From contig NZ_CP041387.1 of NCBI RefSeq assembly GCF_007005445.1, positions 4,851,501-4,915,500 of the forward strand: a stretch of 64,000 nucleotides of DNA, given 5' to 3'. The position numbers and the translations under genes were made by a program. Positions 56,921 to 64,000 of this stretch are shown here, in pieces; the first letter of the stretch is position 1, and each line of letters opens with the position of its first letter. The notes beneath the pieces were generated by a model, which saw only the letters and a program-made list of their open reading frames with translations, made no database searches and had not been told where the DNA came from. The DNA is from Rhodopseudomonas palustris (GTDB lineage Bacteria; Pseudomonadota; Alphaproteobacteria; Rhizobiales; Xanthobacteraceae).

Positions 56921-58513
56921 ATGACCCAGAATCCCCGTCGCGTCACCCGTGCCCTGTTGTCCGTCTCCGATAAGACCGGGCTGATTGATTTCGCCCGTGC
57001 GCTCGCCAGCCACGGCGTCGAGCTGGTTTCGACCGGCGGCACCGCCAAGGCGATCGCCGCGGCCGGTCTCCCTGTCAAGGACGTCTCCGACCTCACCGGC
57101 TTTCCCGAGATGATGGATGGCCGCGTCAAGACGCTGCATCCGAAGGTGCATGGCGGCCTGCTGGCGATCCGCGACAATGCCGAGCACAAGAACGCGATGG
57201 CCGAGCATGGTATCGCGCAGATCGACCTGCTCGTCGTCAACCTGTATCCGTTCGAGGCGACCGTCGATAAGGGCGCATCCTACGAAGACTGCATCGAGAA
57301 CATCGACATCGGCGGCCCGGCGATGATCCGCGCCGCGGCGAAGAACCACGACGACGTCGCGGTGGTGGTCGAGGCCAACGATTATCAGGCCGTGCTCGAC
57401 GAACTCGCGGCCAACAACGGCGCGACCACGCTGAATTTGCGCAAGCGGCTCGCCGCCAAGGCCTATGCGCGCACCGCCGCGTATGATGCGGCGATCTCCA
57501 ACTGGTTCGCGCTGCAGCTCAAAACCGATGCGCCCGACTTCCGCGCGATCGGCGGCCGGTTGATCCAGTCGCTGCGCTACGGCGAGAATCCGCATCAGAC
57601 CGCAGCGTTCTACGCCACGCCGGAAAAGCGCCCGGGCGTCGCCACCGCGCGCCAGGTGCAGGGCAAGGAGCTGTCCTACAATAACATCAACGACACCGAC
57701 GCCGCCTATGAGTGCGTCGGCGAGTTCGACGCGGGGCGCACCGCGGCCTGCGTCATCGTTAAGCACGCCAACCCTTGCGGCGTTGCCGAAGGCGCGAGCC
57801 TGCTCGACGCCTATCGCAAGGCGCTGGCCTGCGATTCGGTGTCGGCGTTCGGTGGCATCGTGGCGCTGAACCGCACCCTCGATGCGGAAGCCGCGCGCGC
57901 CATCACCGAGATCTTCACCGAGGTGATCATCGCGCCCGACGCCACCGAGGAAGCGGTCGCGATCGTGGCGGCAAAGAAGAACCTGCGGCTGCTGCTGGCG
58001 GGAGCGCTGCCCGATCCGCGCGCCAACGGCCTGACCTACAAGACCGTCGCCGGTGGTCTGCTGGTGCAGAGCCGCGACAATGCGGTGGTCGATGACATGG
58101 CGCTGAAGGTCGTCACCAAGCGGCAGCCGACCGAAGCCGAACTACGCGACCTGAAGTTCGCATTCCGCGTCGGCAAGCACGTCAAGTCGAACACGATTAT
58201 TTACGCCAAGGACCTCGCCACGGTCGGTATCGGCGCCGGTCAGATGAGCCGCGTGGACTCCGCCCGCATCGCCGCCCGCAAGGCGCAGGATGCGGCGGCC
58301 GAACTGAAGCTCGCGGCACCGATGACCAAGGGCTCGGTGGTCGCCTCCGATGCGTTCTTCCCGTTCGCCGACGGCATGCTGGCCTGTATCGAAGCCGGCG
58401 CCACCGCGGTGATCCAGCCCGGTGGTTCGGTGCGCGACGACGAAGTGATCAAGGCCGCCGACGACGCCGGCATCGCCATGGTGTTCACCGGCACCCGGCA
58501 CTTCCGGCACTAA
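56921..58513 (+). CDS. purH: Bifunctional AICAR transformylase / IMP cyclohydrolase
   Basis: A 530-residue PurH carrying out the last two steps of IMP synthesis. The N-terminal IMPCHase (about 1-200) has STGGTAKAI and [13 protein letters not shown]; the C-terminal transformylase has [11 protein letters not shown] (catalytic Lys-His) and AFFPFADGM. The rsmB-heparinase-purH order is common in alphaproteobacteria. The 220-nt gap before it holds no structure I can support. Its end is followed by repeat C. Confidence 0.97.
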   Translation: MTQNPRRVTRALLSVSDKTGLIDFARALASHGVELVSTGGTAKAIAAAGLPVKDVSDLTGFPEMMDGRVKTLHPKVHGGLLAIRDNAEHKNAMAEHGIAQIDLLVVNLYPFEATVDKGASYEDCIENIDIGGPAMIRAAAKNHDDVAVVVEANDYQAVLDELAANNGATTLNLRKRLAAKAYARTAAYDAAISNWFALQLKTDAPDFRAIGGRLIQSLRYGENPHQTAAFYATPEKRPGVATARQVQGKELSYNNINDTDAAYECVGEFDAGRTAACVIVKHANPCGVAEGASLLDAYRKALACDSVSAFGGIVALNRTLDAEAARAITEIFTEVIIAPDATEEAVAIVAAKKNLRLLLAGALPDPRANGLTYKTVAGGLLVQSRDNAVVDDMALKVVTKRQPTEAELRDLKFAFRVGKHVKSNTIIYAKDLATVGIGAGQMSRVDSARIAARKAQDAAAELKLAAPMTKGSVVASDAFFPFADGMLACIEAGATAVIQPGGSVRDDEVIKAADDAGIAMVFTGTRHFRH

Positions 58514-58558
58514 GGCGCTCCGACGGCTTTCTGTCTCACTTGGTTGCTCCCGAACTCC

Positions 58559-58646
58559 GTCATGGCCGGGCTTGTCCCGGCCATCCACGCCTTTTCTGAG
58601 TTTCAGTCAGCAAGGCGTGGATGCCCGGCACAAGGCCGGGCATGAC
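58559..58646. repeat. Intergenic paired-hairpin repeat, copy C (between purH and aroG)
   Basis: It starts GTCAT and ends ATGAC. Arms GGCCGGG-cttg-tCCCGGCC and GCCCGGC-acaa-gGCCGGGC flank a perfect 12-bp inverted repeat CATCCACGCCTT (58582-58593) and AAGGCGTGGATG (58612-58623). It lies between convergent genes. Confidence 0.85.
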
Positions 58647-58724
58647 GTGGGGAAGCGAAAGTGCCCGCTTCTGAAGATCGCAGTTCTGGATAGCTGCACG
58701 AACGATTGCCATCCAGCTCAGCGA

Positions 58725-59813
58725 TCAAGCCGCAGCACCTTCTCGCTGAGCGGCACGGAGCGTAGTTCGCCGGCTTTCGACCGCAGCGGCCAGATCGTGC
58801 AGCACCGTTTCGGTTGTCGCCCAGTCGATGCAGCCGTCGGTGATGCTCTGGCCGTAGTGCAGCGGCCGGCCCGGTACCACGTCCTGCCGACCGGCCACCA
58901 GATTGCTCTCGATCATCACGCCGATGATGCGGTTCTCGCCCGACGCCAACTGACGTCCGATATCGGCCGTGACCTTCGGCTGGTTGTCCGGCTGCTTGCT
59001 GCTGTTGGCGTGGCTGGCGTCGATCATCAGTCGCGGCGCCAGACCGATCTTGCCGAGCACCGCCGCTGCGGCTTCCACATTTGCGGCGTCGTAGTTCGGC
59101 GTGACGCCGCCGCGCAGGATGACGTGGCAGTCGCTGTTACCAGTGGTGGCCGCGATCGCGTTGCGCCCGCCCTTGGTCACCGCCATGAAATGATGCGGCT
59201 GCGCCGCGGACTTCACCGCCTCCGCCGCAATCCGGACGTTGCCGTCGGTACCGTTCTTGAAGCCGATCGGGCAGGATAGGCCCGAAGCGAGTTCGCGGTG
59301 GATCTGGCTCTCGGTGGTGCGTGCGCCGATCGCGCCCCAGGCGACGAGATCCGCAATGTATTGTGGCGTGATCAGGTCGAGGAACTCGGTGGCGGCCGGC
59401 AGCCCGAGATTATTGACGGCCGACAGCACTTCACGCGCCAGCCGCAGCCCCTTGTCGATCCGGAAGCTGCCGTCGAGGTCGGGGTCGTTGATCAGGCCTT
59501 TCCAACCGACGGTCGTGCGCGGCTTTTCGAAATACACCCGCATCACGATCTCGAGCCGGTCGGCCAGGGTCTCGCGCAGCGCCGCCAGACGATTGGCATA
59601 GTCCATGGCCGCGGCCGGATCGTGAATCGAACACGGGCCGACGACGACGAGCAGCCGGTTGTCGGCCCCGGTCAGGATGGCGTGAATCGCGCTGCGGCTC
59701 GCCGCGACGGTGCGTGTCGCGGTCAGGGTGCGCGGAATCTCGCCCATCACTTCGGCAGGCGTACTCAGTTCGGTGATTTTCTGAAGGCGAAGGTCGTCTG
59801 TGGTGGTCAACAC
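58725..59813 (-). CDS. aroG: DAHP synthase, class I (AroG type)
   Basis: A 362-residue enzyme that condenses PEP and erythrose-4-phosphate, the first step of the shikimate pathway. VGPCSIHDPAAAMDYA, YFEKPRTTVGWKGLINDP and DASHANSSKQPDNQ are class I signatures with metal and substrate residues. The start is a GTG at 59813 with AGGAG about 10 nt upstream. That site lies in a 6-bp hairpin (CTCCTG/CAGGAG, 59823-59836). Upstream lie an intrinsic terminator and a leader ORF rich in Tyr, Trp and Phe, so expression is probably attenuated. Confidence 0.95.
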   Translation of the reverse strand: MLTTTDDLRLQKITELSTPAEVMGEIPRTLTATRTVAASRSAIHAILTGADNRLLVVVGPCSIHDPAAAMDYANRLAALRETLADRLEIVMRVYFEKPRTTVGWKGLINDPDLDGSFRIDKGLRLAREVLSAVNNLGLPAATEFLDLITPQYIADLVAWGAIGARTTESQIHRELASGLSCPIGFKNGTDGNVRIAAEAVKSAAQPHHFMAVTKGGRNAIAATTGNSDCHVILRGGVTPNYDAANVEAAAAVLGKIGLAPRLMIDASHANSSKQPDNQPKVTADIGRQLASGENRIIGVMIESNLVAGRQDVVPGRPLHYGQSITDGCIDWATTETVLHDLAAAVESRRTTLRAAQREGAAA

Positions 59814-59852
59814 GGCAGTTTGCTCCTGTTCAGGAGACCTGCCGGCTGAAAC

Positions 59853-59877
59853 AAAAAAGCCGCCAGGTCTGGCGGCT
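59853..59877 (-). terminator. Attenuator terminator of aroG
   Basis: On the minus strand GCCGCCAG and CTGGCGGC form an 8-bp GC stem followed by TTTTTT (59853-59858 as A on plus). It lies 40 nt upstream of aroG, so it is read before the gene. The segment CTGGCGGC recurs inside the leader ORF (59923-59930) and can pair with the same GCCGCCAG as an antiterminator. Confidence 0.85.
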
Positions 59878-59900
59878 TGTCGGATTTAATGCAGCAATCT

Positions 59901-59978
59901 TCAGATCGCGCGAAATCCTCCCGCCGCCAGCGAGCTGCTAAAGTAAAAGTACCAGTACGAGGCGGTCAGGTGGATCAT
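59901..59978 (-). CDS. Aromatic-rich leader peptide of aroG
   Basis: A 25-residue ORF. After MIHLTA come SYWYFYF, six consecutive aromatic codons covering Tyr, Trp and Phe (three Tyr/Trp codons then Phe-Tyr-Phe), and a further 12 residues before TGA at 59901. The ATG at 59978 is only 8 nt from the -10 box, so the mRNA may begin at the start codon, as I recall for trpL of Sinorhizobium meliloti. Ribosomes would slow here when any aromatic amino acid is scarce. The pairing segment CTGGCGGC lies 8 nt after the last Phe codon. Confidence 0.82.
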   Translation of the reverse strand: MIHLTASYWYFYFSSSLAAGGFRAI

Positions 59979-59985
59979 ACCCGCT

Positions 59986-60014
59986 CATATAGACCAGGCC
60001 GGCACGTTTGTCCA
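59986..60014 (-). promoter_or_regulatory. aroG promoter
   Basis: On the minus strand TGGACA (60014-60009) and TATATG (59991-59986) are 17 nt apart. Start of transcription at about 59978-59979 places it at the leader ATG. It lies just downstream of the MFS gene, which is on the same strand. Confidence 0.72.
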
Positions 60015-60027
60015 CGCACCGGCGCGA

Positions 60028-61425
60028 TCACTCCGCCGAGCGCCGAACCTGGGTCAGCAGCGCCAATCCGGCGACGAAGAACAGCACCAGCACGGCCATA
60101 CCGGCTTTTTGGCTGCTCGCCAGCGCCGTGACGGTCGCGATCAGCAGCGGGCCGATGAACGAGGTGACTTTGCCGGTGAGGGCGAACAGGCCGAAATACT
60201 GCGCGATCCGGTCTCGTGGGGCGATCCTGATCAGCAGCGTGCGCGATGCCGCCTGCAGCGGGCCGCCGGCGATGCCGATCAGGCAGCCGAGCAGCAGGTA
60301 AGCACGCTCCGCCGGGGCGGCGAACAGCCCGCCGCCCGGTTGCGGCGGCGTCACTTCGATCAGCAGCACGTGGCCGGGATCGATCATCAGAATGCCGGCG
60401 ATCGCGAGCAGCAACAGCAGCAGAGCGCCGATGATGACCCGTTTCGAGCCGAAGGCATCGTCGAGGCGGCCGCCGACGAACGCACCGATGGTGGCGGCGA
60501 TCGCCAGGATGATGCCGAAGGTGCCGATCTGGATCGTGCTCCAGCCGAAGGTGCCGGTGGCGTAGATTCCGCCGAACGCGAACAACGACACCAGCCCGTC
60601 GGTGTAGATCATGTTGGCGAGCAGGAAGATCGCCAGCGAGCGCCGCCGCGGCAGATCGCGCAGCGTCTCGCGGAGCTCGCGCAATCCCTCGCGGATTGCG
60701 GCCCGCGGCGCCAGCTTGGCCGGGAAATCCGGTGTCAGCAGAAACATCGGCATCACGAACACCACGAACCAGACCGCGGTGAGTGGCCCGCTGATCCGGT
60801 CGCCCTCATGCTGTGCCGGTTCGAGCCCGAACCACGGCGCGATGCCGAGCAGCGTCTTGCCGGTCTCAGGACTGGCGGCGAGGAAACCGAGTACCAGCAC
60901 CAGCGACAGGATGCCGCCGACATAGCCGGTTGCCCAGCCGGTGCCCGAGAGACGGCCGATCTTTTCCGGCGGCACCAGGTTCGGCATCATCGCATTGTTG
61001 AACACGGTGGCGAACTCGACCCCGATGGTGGCGATCGCATAGGCGATCAGCAGCGGCAGGATCAGGTGAGGTTCGCCCGGCTTGCCGAACCACATCAGCA
61101 TCGATCCGATCACAAGCATTCCGCCGAACAGCGCGATCCACGGCTTGCGCCGGCCGCTGGCATCCGCAATCGCGCCGAGCACAGGAGACGCCAGCGCGAT
61201 GACGAATCCGCTCGCGGCGGTGGCGAAGCCCCACAGCGATTGGCCGGTCGCCGGATCGGGCGCCACGTAGGTGGCGAAATAAGGCGCGAAAATGAAGGTG
61301 GTGATCAGCGTGAAGTACGGCTGCGCGGCCCAGTCGAACAGGATCCAGCCGGTCACGGCGGCCTGCGGCGGATAGCGGACCGGTTCACGAGTCTGCGCGA
61401 TGTCTTCCGCAATCGATGACGACAT
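60028..61425 (-). CDS. MFS transporter, Atg22/UMF1-like
   Basis: A 465-residue membrane protein with about 12 helices. FDWAAQPYFTLITTFIFAPYF and LASPVLGAIADASGRRKPWI match the UMF1/Atg22-like MFS family, which in yeast exports vacuolar amino acids. The central loop (about 235-265) is charged. Substrate unknown in bacteria. It is transcribed into the aroG leader; the aroG promoter lies just past its stop, so readthrough could also reach the attenuator. Confidence 0.85.
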   Translation of the reverse strand: MSSSIAEDIAQTREPVRYPPQAAVTGWILFDWAAQPYFTLITTFIFAPYFATYVAPDPATGQSLWGFATAASGFVIALASPVLGAIADASGRRKPWIALFGGMLVIGSMLMWFGKPGEPHLILPLLIAYAIATIGVEFATVFNNAMMPNLVPPEKIGRLSGTGWATGYVGGILSLVLVLGFLAASPETGKTLLGIAPWFGLEPAQHEGDRISGPLTAVWFVVFVMPMFLLTPDFPAKLAPRAAIREGLRELRETLRDLPRRRSLAIFLLANMIYTDGLVSLFAFGGIYATGTFGWSTIQIGTFGIILAIAATIGAFVGGRLDDAFGSKRVIIGALLLLLLAIAGILMIDPGHVLLIEVTPPQPGGGLFAAPAERAYLLLGCLIGIAGGPLQAASRTLLIRIAPRDRIAQYFGLFALTGKVTSFIGPLLIATVTALASSQKAGMAVLVLFFVAGLALLTQVRRSAE

Positions 61426-61529
61426 CTTGTTCCTTCCGCCGGCCGGGCCGCCTTTTGCCTCGCGGCTTCGATTGCCTATAGGATTCGTCCGGCGCGTGGC
61501 AGCCCGCCGGCATAAATCGGAGTCGCTCG

Positions 61530-63263
61530 ATGATCACACTGCGCATCCCGCATCGCATCCTGATGACGCTGGCTGCGCTGGCGCTGGTGGTGATCCCGCT
61601 CGCCGCGCCCGCGCAGGACATGCGCAGCGGCGTGGCGCGCGGGCCGGCCCAAGCCGTGGTCGCCAAACACGGCATGGTGGTGGCGCAGGAACGGCTTGCC
61701 GCCGAAATCGGCGCCAGCTTCCTGGCCCGCGGTGGCAACGCGATCGATGCCGCGGTGGCGACCGGATTTGCCATGGCGGTGACCTATCCGCGCGCCGGCA
61801 ATCTCGGCGGCGGCGGCTTCATGGTGATCCATTCCGCGGCAAAGAATGAGGACGTGGCGATCGATTATCGCGAAACCGCGCCGCAGGCCGCGACACAGGA
61901 CATGTTCCTGACGGGCGGCAAACCCGACCCGGACAAATCGCGCAAATCCGCGCTCGGCATCGGCGTGCCCGGCACGGTGGCCGGGTTGGCGCTGGCACTC
62001 GATAAATACGGCTCCGGCAAGTTCAAGCTCGCGGACGTGATCGCGCCGGCGATCGCGCTGGCACGGGACGGCATCGAGGTTGCCGACGACACCGCCGACA
62101 CGCTGCCGGATTGGCACCGCTGGCTGTCGCGCTGGCCCTCGACCCAGAAGGTGTTTGCCCGTCCCGACGGCTCGCCGCTGCAGGCGGGCGACAGGCTGGT
62201 GCAGCCCGATCTGGCCGCCACGCTCGAAGCCATCGCCCAGCAGGGGCCGGATGGATTCTATCGCGGGCCGGTCGCCGAGAAGCTGTCGCGCGGCATTCGC
62301 GACGCTGGCGGGCTGATCACGCCCGAGGATCTCGCCGGCTATCAGCCGATGCTGCGCACGCCGCTGCGTGGCAGCTATCGCGGCTACGATATCGTGGCGA
62401 TGCCGCAGCCGTCGTCCGGCGGCGTGGTGCTGATCGAGAGCCTGAACATCCTCGAAGGCTACGCGATGCGTGATCGCGGGCAGGGCACGGCGCCGTCGCT
62501 GCATCTGCTGATCGAGGCGATGAAGCGCGCCTATGCGGATCGCGCCCGCTATCTCGGCGATCCCGCGTTCACCGAGGCGCCGGTCGCAAAGCTGCTGTCG
62601 AAGGATTACGCGACGAGCCTGCGGGCCGGGATTGATCCGCAGCGCGCGACGTCGGTGGATCAGCCGCTGCCGCAGCCGCGCGAGGGCGACAATACCACGC
62701 ATTTCTCGGTCGCCGATGCCGATGGCAATGCGGTCAGCAACACCTACACGCTGAACTTCTCGTATGGGGTGGGGCTGGTGGCGGATGGCACCGGCGTGCT
62801 GCTCAACAACCAACTCGATGATTTCACTGCTGCACCCGGTGCTTCGAACGCCTATGGCCTGGTCGGCTTCGCCGCCAATCTGCCGGCGCCCGGCAAACGG
62901 CCTTTGTCATCGATGTCGCCGACGATTCTGCTGAAGGACGGCAAGCCGGTACTGGTGACCGGCTCGCCCGGTGGCAGCCGCATCATCTCGGCAGTGCTGC
63001 AGGTGATCGTCGATGTCATCGATTACCGGATGAATGTCGCCGACGCCGTGGCGGCGCCGCGGCTACATCATCAGTGGCTGCCGGATGAGGTCCGGGTCGA
63101 GCACGGATTTCCGGACGCAACGCTGGAAGTACTCCGCGCCATGGGTCACCGCGTCGTCACGCCGCTCGGCCAGACTTCGGCGAACTCGATTTGGATCGAC
63201 GCCGACGGCTTCCATGGCGCCGCCGATCCAAGAACCCGCGGCGCCACGGCGGCGGGGAATTGA
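61530..63263 (+). CDS. ggt: Gamma-glutamyltransferase
   Basis: A 577-residue periplasmic Ntn hydrolase. The signal peptide ends near residue 29 (IPLAAPAQD). The precursor cleaves before the catalytic Thr in GDNTTHFSVADADGN (near residue 390) to give large and small subunits. SSMSPTILLKDGKPVLVTGSPGG is the substrate-binding region. It cleaves glutathione and transfers gamma-glutamyl groups. It is divergent from the MFS gene (104 nt). Confidence 0.95.
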   Translation: MITLRIPHRILMTLAALALVVIPLAAPAQDMRSGVARGPAQAVVAKHGMVVAQERLAAEIGASFLARGGNAIDAAVATGFAMAVTYPRAGNLGGGGFMVIHSAAKNEDVAIDYRETAPQAATQDMFLTGGKPDPDKSRKSALGIGVPGTVAGLALALDKYGSGKFKLADVIAPAIALARDGIEVADDTADTLPDWHRWLSRWPSTQKVFARPDGSPLQAGDRLVQPDLAATLEAIAQQGPDGFYRGPVAEKLSRGIRDAGGLITPEDLAGYQPMLRTPLRGSYRGYDIVAMPQPSSGGVVLIESLNILEGYAMRDRGQGTAPSLHLLIEAMKRAYADRARYLGDPAFTEAPVAKLLSKDYATSLRAGIDPQRATSVDQPLPQPREGDNTTHFSVADADGNAVSNTYTLNFSYGVGLVADGTGVLLNNQLDDFTAAPGASNAYGLVGFAANLPAPGKRPLSSMSPTILLKDGKPVLVTGSPGGSRIISAVLQVIVDVIDYRMNVADAVAAPRLHHQWLPDEVRVEHGFPDATLEVLRAMGHRVVTPLGQTSANSIWIDADGFHGAADPRTRGATAAGN

Positions 63264-63305
63264 TCTGGCAACTCATCGACTTTGAAGCATGAGCTTTTCC
63301 GAAGA

Positions 63306-63376
63306 TGATGGATGCGCGGGCCTTCGCCGCGCCGAAGGGGCTTCGGCCCCGCAGGCGGGGCAAGCCCGCGCATGAC
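63306..63376. repeat. Degenerate intergenic hairpin repeat, copy D
   Basis: ATGCGCGGGC (63312-63321) and GCCCGCGCAT (63364-63373) pair perfectly and an inner GCCGAAG/CTTCGGC hairpin lies between. It ends ATGAC like the other copies and GATGGAT precedes it, but the left arm is missing. It lies between ggt and the SDR gene. Confidence 0.65.
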
Positions 63377-63512
63377 GTCCAGCAGGCGCAACCTCTGGCC
63401 GCAAGCGGACCCGGCTGGCGCCTGCTAGCCTTCCGGTGACTTCGATTTTCGGAGAACCGGCGCTACTCTCGCGGGAGACCGGTCCGGTTTGCACGAAGGG
63501 GGAGGACGTCAG

Positions 63513-64000
63513 ATGGCATCACTGCAGGGTAAGACGCTGTTCATCACCGGGGCGAGCCGCGGCATCGGGCTCGCCATCGCGCTGCGGGCGGCGCGGGACG
63601 GCGCCAATGTGGCGATCGCCGCCAAGACGACCGAGCCGCATCCGAAGCTGAAGGGCACGATCTACACCGCCGCCGAAGAGATCGTCGCGGCCGGCGGCAA
63701 GGCGCTGCCGCTGGTCTGCGACATCCGCGACGAAACGCAGGTGGTCGACGCGATCGGCAAGACGGTGGCCGAATTCGGCGGTATCGACATCTGCGTCAAC
63801 AACGCCAGCGCGATCAGCCTGACCAACTCGCAGGCCACCGACATGAAGCGCTACGACCTGATGATGGGGATCAACAGCCGCGGTACCTTCATGGTGTCGA
63901 AATATTGCATCCCCCACCTGAAGAAGGCCGCCAATCCGCATATCCTGATGCTGTCGCCGCCGCTCGACATGAAGGCGAAGTGGTTCGCGGCGTCGACCGC
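63513..64000 (+). CDS. SDR family oxidoreductase, HSDL2-like (3' truncated by window edge)
   Basis: The first 162 residues of a short-chain dehydrogenase. LFITGASRGIGLAIALRAA is the NAD(P) loop and CVNNASAI the NNAG-like strand. The early KTTEPHPKLKGTIYTAAEEI is characteristic of the HSDL2 group. The Ser-Tyr-Lys region lies at the edge and is not fully visible. GGGGGAGGA precedes the ATG by 8-9 nt. The physiological substrate is unknown. Confidence 0.88.
   Translation, partial: MASLQGKTLFITGASRGIGLAIALRAARDGANVAIAAKTTEPHPKLKGTIYTAAEEIVAAGGKALPLVCDIRDETQVVDAIGKTVAEFGGIDICVNNASAISLTNSQATDMKRYDLMMGINSRGTFMVSKYCIPHLKKAANPHILMLSPPLDMKAKWFAAST

Noticed and set aside
59938..59986. Alternative leader ORF in another frame starting at the ATGAGC within the aroG -10 region
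   Set aside because: Its start overlaps the -10 box and would precede the transcript; it encodes Leu/Val rather than aromatics. The ATGATC frame fits both position and logic.
60109..61419. Long plus-strand open frame opposite the MFS gene
   Set aside because: Translation is hydrophilic Arg/Gln/Ala sequence without domains; the minus-strand frame has twelve hydrophobic helices.

Overview
This window looks like the core chromosome of a Rhodopseudomonas-type alphaproteobacterium (Nitrobacteraceae/Bradyrhizobiaceae). The evidence is high GC, alphaproteobacterial AddA/AddB, a TsaE-AmgK fusion, a DivL-type kinase with Tyr at the phospho-acceptor site, the lptC-lptA-lptB-rpoN-hpf-ptsN block, and AroA and AccD sequences of the type I know from R. 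palustris. The genus call is from recognition of the proteins, not from a search. Almost everything is housekeeping. I see no phage, IS element, CRISPR array or large island.

Layout. 1-11.7 kb (+): the 3' part of divL, tsaE-amgK, a PilZ protein, murU, addB, addA and trxA; this covers cell-cycle signalling, t6A synthesis, peptidoglycan recycling, break repair and redox. 11.8-23.9 kb (mostly -): an aroA-cmk-rpsA-sppA-ihfB-lapA-trpF-trpB-trpA-accD-folC block, with one acyltransferase gene on the + strand between aroA and cmk. 24-31.4 kb (+): a FYDLN acidic protein, tRNA-Ala, a CoA-transferase, the ugpBAEC glycerol-3-phosphate importer behind a candidate Pho box, and hsp20-DUF1150 behind a ROSE-type RNA thermometer. 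31.7-38.6 kb (-): ptsN, hpf, rpoN, lptB, lptA, lptC, rnd and tRNA-Leu. 38.7-43.4 kb: an NDUFA9-like protein, uppP, a GST, queG and a hydrolase. 43.7-49.6 kb (+): infC (ATT start), rpmI, rplT, pheS, a low-GC unknown membrane gene, and pheT. 49.6-64 kb: a Tat-exported amine-oxidase-like protein, a YiiX-type hydrolase, a nuclease, an SDHAF4-like protein, rsmB, a heparinase-like protein, purH, aroG with an attenuator, an MFS transporter, ggt, and the start of an SDR gene.

Most interesting signals. (1) aroG is preceded by a complete-looking transcription attenuator: a promoter, a leader ORF whose ATG falls at the predicted transcription start and which carries the run YWYFYF, an alternative pairing segment, and an intrinsic terminator. 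(2) The hsp20 5'UTR folds into four hairpins, the last sequestering AGGA opposite UCGCU, the ROSE thermometer signature. (3) A low-GC two-TM gene of unknown function sits between pheS and pheT, one base from the pheT start. (4) Four copies of a paired-hairpin intergenic repeat occur, two of them inside operons (ugpB/ugpA and rplT/pheS). (5) Several proteins show informative residue changes: Tyr in DivL, a lost zinc ribbon in AccD, and a Gly/NPLR variant of class II AroA.

How the genes connect. AroG and AroA (shikimate pathway) feed TrpF/TrpB/TrpA here. AmgK and MurU form a sugar-salvage pair, and UppP recycles the lipid carrier of the same wall. LptC/A/B share a neighbourhood with rpoN and ptsN. 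InfC, L35, L20 and PheST form the usual translation cluster.
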